This document shows, piece by piece, positions 23,796 through 32,205 of a stretch of 39,503 nt of DNA. Made by a program: the position numbers and the translations under genes. Origin of the DNA: an uncultured Prevotella sp. GTDB lineage: Bacteria > Bacteroidota > Bacteroidia > Bacteroidales > Bacteroidaceae. The stretch lies in assembly GCA_946409435.1 (NCBI GenBank), contig CAMJWJ010000007.1:1-39503 (forward strand). The letters are read 5' to 3'. Below the pieces are notes generated by a model. The model made no database searches, was not told the DNA's origin, and saw only the letters and a list, made by a program, of their open reading frames with translations. Position 1 is the stretch's first letter. Each line of letters begins with the position of its first letter.

Positions 23796-25094
23796 ATGAT
23801 GAAAAAGATTTTTGCTTTCGCTATCGCAGCCTTGGCACTGGCCAGCTGCTCAAAAGACAAGGAGTTTACAGCTCCCGCAGGCTATGAGTTAAACAACACC
23901 AAGGCTCTGTACAAAGATGCTTTTATTAAGGAGTTCGGTCAGCCTGCTGCCACACAGACATGGGGCTTCGCCCAGACGTCGCGTACGGCTTATCCTAATA
24001 GTAACATGTGGGAGAGTGAGGGCTACATAGTGCCCGCCGCCATCACACAGGATGAGGTTGAAAAGGTACTGGCTGTCTTCAACGAGAAAGAGGAAGGTGA
24101 GCAGGTGGCACTCGTCGACTGGGACTGCTTCTTCGTACAGCAGGTCTTCAAGGGCACTGCTTCCTACATCGCCGGCAACGGTGGTACTGTCGTTGGCGGC
24201 AACCAAATGGACTGGCTCTGCGCTTACGACCCCACAGGTCATGAGGAGACTGTCTACTGGGCAGAGTACAACTGGCAGCCGACCGTCATCGTTAACCACG
24301 ACGACCACGTCTATAACTTCAATAGTGCCAGCGGCTCAATCCAGCTGATGGTCAACAGTAGCACACAGCGCTTCGGCTTCAAATCGTCGACGGACAATGG
24401 CCACGTCTTCTATAACTTCCGCATGGAGGAGATTGACGGCAACTACTATGTCGGTTTCGACTTCGAGGCTGCTGGCCAGAACCCCAACGAGCAGGTGGCT
24501 CGCGACTACATCTACAACGACTGGATTGTGAAGATCGTGCCGGGTAAGGGCACTTCCGATAAGGTGAAGGAGCAGGGCATGATTATCTGTGAGGACCTGG
24601 GCACCATCGGCGACTTCGACTTCAATGATGTCGTGTTCTTCGCCAAGGTATGGGAGAGCGGCAAGACCGAGATTACCTTGCTCGCTGCCGGTGGTACGCT
24701 GGAGCTGAGCGTTGCCGGCCAGGAGGTGCATGAGGCAATGCTCGGTGCTGAGAACGCCAAGAATGCCAACGGTCTCTACAAGATGATCAATACCGGAGTT
24801 GACGCTACGGCCGAGCCTTACTACTTTGAGGCTGCCACCAAGTACAGCTCGCTGGTCAACATCCCCGTCATCGTCAAGAAGGTTGACGAGGCTGGCAACA
24901 TCACCTCTTACGAGCTGTCTGCCGAGCGTGGAAAGGCTCCTCAGAAGATCTGTGTGCCCGTGGGCTTCAAGTGGTGCAAGGAGTATAAGTCGCTTGTCAA
25001 GGCATATCCCGGTTTCAAGGACTGGACAACCGGTGCCTCCGACACATGGGCTGGCGAGTACGTGCCTGAGTTTGTGATGAGTATCGCATATTAA
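23796..25094 (+). CDS. LruC/DUF4842-type surface lipoprotein
   Basis: 432 aa. MMKKIFAFAIAALALASC is a lipoprotein signal with lipobox LASC (Cys18), and S-K-D-K-E follows, the polar residues after the cysteine that often accompany surface exposure in Bacteroidota. The middle region has the block ICEDLGTIGDFDFNDVVF, the acidic, possibly calcium-binding signature of the LruC/DUF4842 family. Residues 30-160 are less familiar and rich in aromatic residues (QTWGFAQTS, VYWAEYNWQPTV). There is no enzyme motif. It stands alone with its own promoter and terminator, so it may be a structural or adhesive surface protein. The start may be either of two adjacent ATGs. Confidence 0.8.
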   Translation: MMKKIFAFAIAALALASCSKDKEFTAPAGYELNNTKALYKDAFIKEFGQPAATQTWGFAQTSRTAYPNSNMWESEGYIVPAAITQDEVEKVLAVFNEKEEGEQVALVDWDCFFVQQVFKGTASYIAGNGGTVVGGNQMDWLCAYDPTGHEETVYWAEYNWQPTVIVNHDDHVYNFNSASGSIQLMVNSSTQRFGFKSSTDNGHVFYNFRMEEIDGNYYVGFDFEAAGQNPNEQVARDYIYNDWIVKIVPGKGTSDKVKEQGMIICEDLGTIGDFDFNDVVFFAKVWESGKTEITLLAAGGTLELSVAGQEVHEAMLGAENAKNANGLYKMINTGVDATAEPYYFEAATKYSSLVNIPVIVKKVDEAGNITSYELSAERGKAPQKICVPVGFKWCKEYKSLVKAYPGFKDWTTGASDTWAGEYVPEFVMSIAY

Positions 25095-25128
25095 AATCTT
25101 TTTTATTCATAATTAATTTTTAGGGGGG

Positions 25129-25176
25129 GAGATGACCGCTTGGAGATGACCGCTTGATGTGGTCATCTCTCTTTTT
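25129..25176 (+). terminator. Terminator of the lipoprotein gene, with a duplicated stem arm
   Basis: GAGATGACC (25143-25151) pairs with GGTCATCTC (25161-25169), followed by TCTTTTT. A second identical left arm (GAGATGACCGCTTG at 25129-25142, repeated at 25143-25156) precedes it, so two registers of pairing are possible. Confidence 0.8.
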
Positions 25177-25186
25177 GGCTTAATAT

Positions 25187-25218
25187 TTTGGCTGTTTCGC
25201 TAAAAATCACTACCTTTG
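25187..25218 (+). promoter_or_regulatory. Promoter of the seven-gene run 25228-35536
   Basis: TTTG (25187-25190), a 20-bp spacer, then TACCTTTG (25211-25218). The ATG is at 25228, 9 nt after the box, so the mRNA should start within a few nucleotides of the start codon. A TTG at 25216 in the same frame lies inside the box and is not a start. Confidence 0.78.
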
Positions 25219-25227
25219 CCAGCTGTT

Positions 25228-26460
25228 ATGGTATTAAACTACATTTGGATAGCCTTTTTTGTCATCGCCTTTGTGGTGGCAGCCGTGAAGCTGATATTCA
25301 CGGGCGACTTTGACGTCTTCCCTGCTATGATGGACTCTACGTTCTCGTCGTCGAAGACAGCGTTTGAAATTTCCTTAGGACTGACAGGTGTGCTGTCGTT
25401 GTGGCTCGGCATCATGAAGGTCGGCGAGAAGGGTGGGGTAGTCAACGTGCTGGCCCGCCTGCTGTCGCCAGTGTTTTCACGACTGTTCCCCGACATTCCC
25501 AAAGGCCATCCCGTCACAGGCAGCATCTTTATGAACATTGCCGCCAACATGCTGGGACTTGACAACGCCGCCACGCCGCTGGGACTGAAGGCCATGGAGC
25601 AGATGCAAGAGCTGAATGCAAAGAAGGATACCGCATCGAACCCGATGATCATGTTCCTTGTGCTCAACACCTCAGGGCTGACGCTCATCCCTGTCAGCAT
25701 CATGGTGTATCGGGCGCAGATGGGGGCTGCACAGCCTACCGACATCTTCATCCCCATCCTGCTGGCCACCTTCTTCTCGACCTTGGCAGGCATCATCGTC
25801 ACATCGCTCTATCAGCGCATCAATTTATTGAACCGCACCATGCTGCTCACGCTGGGCGGAGCCTGTCTGCTGGTGGCTGGCATTATCTGGGGCTTCTCAC
25901 AGATGTCGCCCGACATGATGAACCGTGTGAGTACCACTGCTGCCAACATCCTGCTAATGAGCATCATCGTCGGTTTCATCGTGGCCGGCATGCGCAAGAA
26001 GGTCAACGTCTACGATGCTTTCATCGAGGGTGCCAAGGATGGTTTTACCACTGCAGTGCGTATCATACCCTATCTGGTGGCTATTCTCGTTGGAATCGGC
26101 GTTTTTCGCGCCAGTGGAGCTATGGACATGCTGATTGGCGGCCTGCACCGTGCAGTAGAACTCACGGGCTTTAGTGCCGAGTGGGTGGATGCCATGCCGA
26201 CAGCACTGATGAAACCACTCAGCGGCAGCGGCGCCCGTGGCATGATGGTCGACGCCATGACGACCTATGGCGCAGACTCCTTTGTAGGCCGTCTGTCGTG
26301 TGTCTTCCAAGGTTCCACCGATACCACATTCTATATCCTGGCTGTCTATTTCGGCTCGGTAGGCATCAAGCATACGCGTCATGCCGTCAGCTGTGGATTG
26401 TTGGCCGACCTGGCCGGCATCATCGCCGCCATTGCCATCTGTTATATGTTCTTTGGATGA
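25228..26460 (+). CDS. Fused SpmA/SpmB-like nucleoside-recognition membrane protein
   Basis: 410 aa. Two 'gate'/nucleoside-recognition domains lie in tandem. The first (about 30-190) has SLGLTGVLSLWLGIMKVGEKGG and NMLGLDNAATPLGLKAM. The second (about 230-405) has KDGFTTAVRIIPYLVAILV and QGSTDTTFYILAVYFGSVG. In Bacillus the halves are the separate spore-maturation proteins SpmA and SpmB; in Bacteroidota they are often one chain and have nothing to do with spores. About ten membrane spans are likely. The transported compound is unknown. It is first gene of the run, and a flippase follows after 1 nt. Confidence 0.88.
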   Translation: MVLNYIWIAFFVIAFVVAAVKLIFTGDFDVFPAMMDSTFSSSKTAFEISLGLTGVLSLWLGIMKVGEKGGVVNVLARLLSPVFSRLFPDIPKGHPVTGSIFMNIAANMLGLDNAATPLGLKAMEQMQELNAKKDTASNPMIMFLVLNTSGLTLIPVSIMVYRAQMGAAQPTDIFIPILLATFFSTLAGIIVTSLYQRINLLNRTMLLTLGGACLLVAGIIWGFSQMSPDMMNRVSTTAANILLMSIIVGFIVAGMRKKVNVYDAFIEGAKDGFTTAVRIIPYLVAILVGIGVFRASGAMDMLIGGLHRAVELTGFSAEWVDAMPTALMKPLSGSGARGMMVDAMTTYGADSFVGRLSCVFQGSTDTTFYILAVYFGSVGIKHTRHAVSCGLLADLAGIIAAIAICYMFFG

Positions 26461-26461
26461 T

Positions 26462-27913
26462 ATGGGAAAGCTAAAGACGATATTCAAGGACACAGCCATC
26501 TACGGTTTGTCGAGCATCATCGGGCGTTTCGTCAACTTCCTGCTGGTGCCCCTCTATACGGCGAAGTTCACTGCTGCCAGTGGTGGCTATGGCATCATCA
26601 CCAATATCTATGCCTATGTCGCTTTGGTGCTCGTATTGCTGACGTTCGGCATGGAGACCACCTATTTCCGTTTCACCAACAAGACACATACCGACTCGCA
26701 GACCGTCTACTCCACTACGCTCATCAGTGTCGGCACGGTGTCACTGCTGTTCACCGCTCTGGTGTTGTTGCTGCTGACGCCTGTCAGCCAGCTGATGGGA
26801 TATGGCGAGCATCCCGACTACGTGGCGGTGATGGCTGTCACGGTGGCCATCGACTCCTTCCTGTGTATCCCCTTTGCACACTTGCGCCAGCAGAAGAAGG
26901 CAGTGAAGTTTGCCGTCTTGAAGCTGTTGAACATCTTGATGAACATCCTCATGAACATTGTTTACTTCGTGTGGATGAACGGCAATGATTTAGCCTATGT
27001 GTTCTATATCAATCTGGTATGCACGCTGGTGCTGGCCCTCTGCCTGATAACGGAGTATACAGGTTTCCGCTGGAATCTTGACACCAAGTTGCTGCGCTCC
27101 ATGCTCAGTTACTCCTGGCCCATCCTCGTGTTAGGTATTGCAGGCATTCTGAACCAGACGGCCGACAAGATGCTGTTCCCGTATTTCTATGAGGGTGCCG
27201 ACATGAATGAACAGTTAGGCATCTATGGTGCCTGTTCTAAGATAGCCATGATTATGGCGATGATCACCCAGGCCTTCCGTTTTGCCTATGAGCCTATCGT
27301 CTTTGCCGGCGTCAAGGACAAGGGGCAGCACGAGATGTACACCCAGGCCATGAAGTACTTTATCATTTTCACCCTGTTGGCTTTCCTCATGGTGGTAGGC
27401 TATATGGACATCCTGAAATACATCGTCAGGAACCAGGACTATTGGGTGGGACTGAAGGTGGTGCCTATCGTCATGGCCGCCGAAATCATGATGGGAGTCT
27501 ATTTCAACCTGTCGTTCTGGTATAAGCTGATCGACAAGACCATCTGGGGAGCCGTCTTCTCTGGCATCGGATGTGCCGTGTTGCTGATAGTCAACATCAT
27601 CTTCGTGCCCAAGTATGGCTACATGGCCTGTGCATGGGGAGGCGTTGCCGGATATGGAGTGGCCATGCTGGCATCCTATTTTGTGGGGCAGAAGTACTAT
27701 CCCTTGGCCTATCCGCTGAAGGAGATAGCACTGTACGTCATTATGACCGTGGTGCTGGCTATGGCTATGTATAAGGTACACGAAGACCAGCCTATGTGGC
27801 TGTCGCTGACGGTCAACACCTTACTCATCCTGCTCTTTGTGGTGTATATTGTTCACCGTGACTTCCCGCTGCGCAATCTTCCCGTTGTTGGTAAATATTT
27901 TAATAAGAAATAA
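26462..27913 (+). CDS. Polysaccharide flippase (Wzx-like, MOP superfamily)
   Basis: 483 aa. The start at 26462 (MGKLKTIFKDTAIYGLSSI) is typical of Wzx-like proteins; a longer reading from 26381 overlaps the upstream gene in another frame. About 14 hydrophobic spans, with the family block GMETTYFRFTNK near residue 60-70 and SYSWPILVLGIAGILNQTADK in the middle. It would flip lipid-linked saccharide or a similar amphiphile. No glycosyltransferases adjoin it, unlike the flippase at 4453-5886, so its cargo is unclear. It is spaced 1 nt from the upstream gene and 8 nt from the peptidase. Confidence 0.9.
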   Translation: MGKLKTIFKDTAIYGLSSIIGRFVNFLLVPLYTAKFTAASGGYGIITNIYAYVALVLVLLTFGMETTYFRFTNKTHTDSQTVYSTTLISVGTVSLLFTALVLLLLTPVSQLMGYGEHPDYVAVMAVTVAIDSFLCIPFAHLRQQKKAVKFAVLKLLNILMNILMNIVYFVWMNGNDLAYVFYINLVCTLVLALCLITEYTGFRWNLDTKLLRSMLSYSWPILVLGIAGILNQTADKMLFPYFYEGADMNEQLGIYGACSKIAMIMAMITQAFRFAYEPIVFAGVKDKGQHEMYTQAMKYFIIFTLLAFLMVVGYMDILKYIVRNQDYWVGLKVVPIVMAAEIMMGVYFNLSFWYKLIDKTIWGAVFSGIGCAVLLIVNIIFVPKYGYMACAWGGVAGYGVAMLASYFVGQKYYPLAYPLKEIALYVIMTVVLAMAMYKVHEDQPMWLSLTVNTLLILLFVVYIVHRDFPLRNLPVVGKYFNKK

Positions 27914-27921
27914 GACAGACA

Positions 27922-30033
27922 ATGAAAAAGCTATTCTTTTCCCTGATGTGCCTATGCACACTTGGTACACATGCCGACGAAGGTATGTGGACACTCTATA
28001 ACCTGCCGACGGCCATCTACGACCAGATGAAGCAGTATGGTTTCGAGCTGCCCATGGAGCAGCTGTACCAGAGTGACAATGCCGTCAAGAATGCCGTCGT
28101 CAATTTCGGCGGCTATTGCTCCGGCGTGGTGGTCTCGCCCGACGGTCTGGTGTTCACCAACCACCATTGTGGCTTTGACGCCATCCGCAGCCATTCCACC
28201 GTCGAGCATGACTACATGCTCAATGGTTTCTATGCCAAGAGCTATGAGGAAGAACTGCCCAACGACGATCTCTTCGTCAGCTTTATGATTGAGCAGAAGG
28301 ATGTCACCGACAGTATCATGCCTCACATAGAAGGAAAGTTGCCTTATGACCGTGGCAGCGTAGTCGACAGCATCGAGAATGCGTGGCAGAAAGCCATCCG
28401 CGAGCAGGACTCTACCCTGCGTGTGGAGCTGAAGCCCTTCTACGAGGGTAACAAGTACTATCTGACGACCTATCGTGACTTCAACGACGTCAGGCTGGTG
28501 TTCACCGTGCCCAAGTCGATGGGTAAATTCGGCGGCGAGACGGACAACTGGATGTGGCCGCGCCAGACGTGTGACTTCTCCGTGTTCCGCATCTATGCCA
28601 ATCCCAAGACCAACGGCCCTGCCAATTATTCCAAGGACAACGTGCCCTATCACCCTGCTTCATGGGCTCCCGTTTCCCTTCAGGGCTACAAGCCTGGCGA
28701 CTTTGCCATGATTATGGGTTATCCCGGCTCTACCAGCCGCTACCTCAGCAGCTATGGTATCCAGGAGCGCCGCGATGCCATCAATGCTCCCCGTGTCCAG
28801 GTGCGTGAGGTAAAGCAGAAGGTGATGTGGCGGCACATGCGGTCTTCGGAGGCTGTCCGCATCATGTACGAGTCGAAGTATGCCAGCTCTTCCAACTACT
28901 GGAAGAACAGCATAGGTATGAACAAGTGTATCGATTCCATAGGACTCATCGGGCAGAAGAGACAGTTTGAGGAGCGCATACGTCAGTGGCAGGATACAAC
29001 GGGATATCTGAAAGGAAAGCTGGACTTCGACACCCTGCAGTCGCTCTACCAGAAGCGTCTGGCGCTGACCCGCATCCGTACGATATTCAGAGAGACCTTC
29101 TTCTCGTTTGACGACCAACTGACCTTGCGTGCCTGGCGCAGCAGTTGGGGCATGAAGGTCGAGGGACCTGCTGACAAGCCCAAGAAGCAGTACTACACCT
29201 TTGCTGACAATACAAAGGAGTGGGACGAGGCTACCGACTGCGAACTGCTTACTACGCTGATACGAAACTATCGTCAGCAGGTCAGCAGCGACTATCTGCC
29301 CGACTTCTACCAGACCATCGACAAGCAGTTCCATGGCGACTACGCTGCCTACGTTGCTGCCCTATATAGGAAGTCGGTACTGATGAAGAGCGGCAAGCCT
29401 ATCTATTTCAACAAGAAGAGCCATGACAAGGACTTAGGCGTCAAGTATGGCATTTCCATCAGTGAGATTATGGCAAAGATCAATGCCGACCTTGACGATT
29501 ACAGGTCTGCCATAGCCCAGCAGGAGCAGTGGCTGTGTGCTGCCGTGCTGCGCATGGAGCAAGACCTGCCGAACTACTCCGACGCTAACTTCACTATGCG
29601 TATGACCTACGGACAGATTGGCGAGTACACGCTCGGTGGTCGCCCCTCCGGTTACTATACGACGGCTCGCTCGCTGTGGGAGAAGATGCAGCTTGCCGAC
29701 CAGAATGTGGAGTATTTTGCCGAGCCGGTGATGCACGAGCTGCTCAGCAGCAAGGACTTCGGTCCCTATGCCGACAAGCTGACAGGTACCATGCAGCTGT
29801 GCTTCCTTTCTAATAACGACATCACGGGTGGCAACAGCGGCTCGCCTATCTTCAATGGCCGTGGCGAACTGCTTGGTCTGGCCTTCGACGGCAACTGGGA
29901 CTCGCTGGCCAGCGACATCTTCTTTGACCGCCAGCTGGCCCGTACCATCAATGTCGATGTCCGCTACATGCTCTTCATGATGGACCGTTGGGGACATGCC
30001 GACCGCCTGATCCGTGAGATCAATGCCAAATAA
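27922..30033 (+). CDS. S46-family dipeptidyl-peptidase, DPP7 type
   Basis: 703 aa with a signal peptide (MKKLFFSLMCLCTLGTHA). The chymotrypsin-like core shows FTNHHCGFDA (His81/82) and GGNSGSPIF with catalytic Ser639. Eighteen residues after that serine is Gly657 (AFDGNW). In Porphyromonas enzymes this position is Gly in DPP7 and Arg in DPP11, so hydrophobic rather than acidic P1 preference is expected. The long helical lid typical of S46 fills the middle. The enzyme releases dipeptides from peptide N-termini in the periplasm. An OPT-type oligopeptide transporter lies three genes downstream, which would fit import of the products. Confidence 0.93.
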   Translation: MKKLFFSLMCLCTLGTHADEGMWTLYNLPTAIYDQMKQYGFELPMEQLYQSDNAVKNAVVNFGGYCSGVVVSPDGLVFTNHHCGFDAIRSHSTVEHDYMLNGFYAKSYEEELPNDDLFVSFMIEQKDVTDSIMPHIEGKLPYDRGSVVDSIENAWQKAIREQDSTLRVELKPFYEGNKYYLTTYRDFNDVRLVFTVPKSMGKFGGETDNWMWPRQTCDFSVFRIYANPKTNGPANYSKDNVPYHPASWAPVSLQGYKPGDFAMIMGYPGSTSRYLSSYGIQERRDAINAPRVQVREVKQKVMWRHMRSSEAVRIMYESKYASSSNYWKNSIGMNKCIDSIGLIGQKRQFEERIRQWQDTTGYLKGKLDFDTLQSLYQKRLALTRIRTIFRETFFSFDDQLTLRAWRSSWGMKVEGPADKPKKQYYTFADNTKEWDEATDCELLTTLIRNYRQQVSSDYLPDFYQTIDKQFHGDYAAYVAALYRKSVLMKSGKPIYFNKKSHDKDLGVKYGISISEIMAKINADLDDYRSAIAQQEQWLCAAVLRMEQDLPNYSDANFTMRMTYGQIGEYTLGGRPSGYYTTARSLWEKMQLADQNVEYFAEPVMHELLSSKDFGPYADKLTGTMQLCFLSNNDITGGNSGSPIFNGRGELLGLAFDGNWDSLASDIFFDRQLARTINVDVRYMLFMMDRWGHADRLIREINAK

Positions 30034-30054
30034 CAGAAAAAAACAAAACTAATC

Positions 30055-30897
30055 ATGGAACTGGTTAAAGATAAGGAATTTGGCGGTGAGCGGCCTTTGT
30101 TCGCATGCCACGATATGAGATTGGAGAACATCACCATCACCGACGGTGAGAGTGGCATCAAGCAATGTCAGCGCATGGAGGCTGCACATTGCCGCTTCTA
30201 CGGCAAGTACCCTTGGTGGCACGTAGACGGTGCGCTGATTGAGGACTGCTACTTTGCTTTAGGCTCGCGGTCAGCCGTCTGGTACACCAACGACCTTGTC
30301 ATGCGTCGCTGCCGTATTGACGGGCCAAAATTCTTCCGTGAGATGAAGAACGTAGAATTGGAGGACGTCAATATCACTGATGCCGACGAGACCTTTTGGA
30401 AGGTCAACGGCCTGCGTCTGAAGAATGTCGAGCTGCACGGCGGTACCTATCCGTTTATGTTCAGCGAGAGTATCTATGTCGACGGTCTCAAGAGCGATGC
30501 AAAATACGTGTTCCAATACTGCAAGAACGTGGAGGTTCACCATGCCGACATCTTGACCAAGGACTCGTTCTGGGAGTGTGAGAATGTTACTGTCTACGAC
30601 TCTGTGCTCGATGGTGAGTACCTGGGGTGGCACTCCAAGAATGTGCGCCTCGTCAACTGCCATCTTGCTGGTGAGCAACTGCTCTGCTATGTCGAGAATC
30701 TGGTGCTCGAGAACTGTACCATCGACAAGGCTTGCGACCGCATGTTCGAGTACTCCACCGTTAAGGCCGACATTCGTGGCCACATCGAGAACATCAAGAA
30801 TCCCACCAGCGGACATATCGTGGCCGACAGCATAGGCAGCATTACCATTGACGAGCATGTGCGTGAGCCGAACAACTGTGTGATAGAGACACGATGA
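30055..30897 (+). CDS. DUF3737-family right-handed beta-helix protein
   Basis: 280 aa, no signal peptide. The sequence is made of short turns rich in N, C and aromatic residues (LVMRRCRIDGPKFFREM, VRLVNCHLAGEQLLCYVENL, LVLENCTIDKACDRMFEY) repeated about every 20-23 residues, the pattern of a parallel beta-helix. KYPWWHVDGALIEDCYFALG with SRSAVWYTNDL matches what I know as DUF3737. Members are of unknown function, possibly sugar or surface related. It sits 21 nt after the peptidase and 57 nt before the aminotransferase, in the same transcription unit. Confidence 0.85.
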   Translation: MELVKDKEFGGERPLFACHDMRLENITITDGESGIKQCQRMEAAHCRFYGKYPWWHVDGALIEDCYFALGSRSAVWYTNDLVMRRCRIDGPKFFREMKNVELEDVNITDADETFWKVNGLRLKNVELHGGTYPFMFSESIYVDGLKSDAKYVFQYCKNVEVHHADILTKDSFWECENVTVYDSVLDGEYLGWHSKNVRLVNCHLAGEQLLCYVENLVLENCTIDKACDRMFEYSTVKADIRGHIENIKNPTSGHIVADSIGSITIDEHVREPNNCVIETR

Positions 30898-30954
30898 TGT
30901 TTCAGACAGAACAAGCAAGCGCATACAAACAAGAGTAAACAAACAGAAGATACT

Positions 30955-32205
30955 ATGGACTACCGTTTTGATGAGGTCTTGGTGCGCCGAGGCACAGGTT
31001 GCGTGAAGTGGGACGAGGAGCCTCCCTGCCTTGTGGAGGGCAGTTCTCTGACGGGTGACAACGATGTCATACCCTTGTGGGTGGCTGACATGGATTTTGC
31101 GGTGGCTCCTGCCATTCAGGAGGCCATCCGCCGTCGCGCCCAGCATCCTGTCTTCGGCTACACCCATGTTACGGACGATTACTACGAGGCGGTCATCAGC
31201 TGGTTCCGTCGCCGCCATCAGTGGGACATCCGGCGCGAGTGGATGCTCTATACCACTGGTGTCGTGCCAGCCATGTCGGTGGCCATCAAGGCCCTGACCA
31301 TGCCCGGCGAGCGGGTGCTTATCCTGTCGCCCGACTACAACTGCTTCTTCTCTTCTGTCAGGAATAACGGTTGCGAAGTAGCTGAGAGTGTGTTGCGACT
31401 GGTGGACAACGAGGGGGTAGCGTTGCAACACAGTTGCAACATACGGGAACGGACTAAGCAGGAGGGGACTGTGCAAGGACGTTTTGAGGTGGACTGGCAA
31501 GATTTTGAGGAACAGTGTGCCGACGAGAAGACCACCGTCTTCCTGCTGTGCAACCCTCATAACCCTACGGGACGTGTCTGGACCCGCGAGGAACTGCAGC
31601 GCATGGCTGACATCTGCCACCGCCACCATGTCCGTGTCGTCAGCGACGAGATTCACTGTGAGCTGGTCATGCCTGGCCACACCTTCGTGCCAATGGGTAC
31701 GGTTGATGCCGAAGCCGTCATCCTCAACTCACCGTCGAAGTCGTTTAATATTGCCGGTCTGATGATGGCCAACATCATCTGCAGCGACCCCGCCACGCGC
31801 CGTCGCCTCGACCGAGCCATCAATATCAATGAGGTGTGCGACGTCAACCCCTTTGCTCCCGAGGCTGTCAAGGCTGCCTACAACGAAAGCGCGGACTGGA
31901 TTGACGCCATCAATGCCTACCTTTGGGACAGCTATACTTGGTTGTGTGGTTTTGCTGCACAGCATCTTCCCCGTTGGCGTGTGATGCCGCTGGAAGGTAC
32001 CTACCTCGTTTGGGTCGATGTGTCCCAGTGCTGTGACAATGTCGCTGCCTACTGTGAGCAGATTCTTCGAGAGGCCAAGGTGTGGGTGAACCCTGGTACG
32101 ATGTACGGCCCACGTAGTGGCGAGGGTTATCTGCGCATCAACATCGCCTGCCCGCGGAGTCTGTTTATGGAAGCACTAAACAGAATAAAACAACAAATAG
32201 TATGA
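30955..32205 (+). CDS. MalY/PatB-type PLP-dependent aminotransferase (C-S lyase-like)
   Basis: 416 aa. It has the fold-type I features of MalY/PatB: DVIPLWVADMDFAVAPAI near residue 37, the FGYTHVTDDYY block, CNPHNPTGRVW, SDEIHCEL and SPSKSFN with the PLP lysine K262. Such enzymes cleave cystathionine or cysteine conjugates to a thiol, ammonia and a 2-oxo acid. A polar stretch of ~20 residues (around 148-170, NEGVALQHSCN and following) is longer than I expect between the AESVLRLVD strand and VDWQDFEE. It is cytoplasmic. The stop overlaps the OPT start by 4 nt (ATGA), so the two are translationally coupled. Confidence 0.9.
   Translation: MDYRFDEVLVRRGTGCVKWDEEPPCLVEGSSLTGDNDVIPLWVADMDFAVAPAIQEAIRRRAQHPVFGYTHVTDDYYEAVISWFRRRHQWDIRREWMLYTTGVVPAMSVAIKALTMPGERVLILSPDYNCFFSSVRNNGCEVAESVLRLVDNEGVALQHSCNIRERTKQEGTVQGRFEVDWQDFEEQCADEKTTVFLLCNPHNPTGRVWTREELQRMADICHRHHVRVVSDEIHCELVMPGHTFVPMGTVDAEAVILNSPSKSFNIAGLMMANIICSDPATRRRLDRAININEVCDVNPFAPEAVKAAYNESADWIDAINAYLWDSYTWLCGFAAQHLPRWRVMPLEGTYLVWVDVSQCCDNVAAYCEQILREAKVWVNPGTMYGPRSGEGYLRINIACPRSLFMEALNRIKQQIV

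Noticed and set aside
25216..25227. TTG start codon for the SpmAB-like gene
   Set aside because: The TTG belongs to the TACCTTTG promoter box; the ATG at 25228 matches the family N-terminus.
27922..30033. DPP11 (Asp/Glu-specific) assignment for the S46 peptidase
   Set aside because: The position 18 residues after the catalytic serine is Gly, as in DPP7, not Arg as in DPP11.
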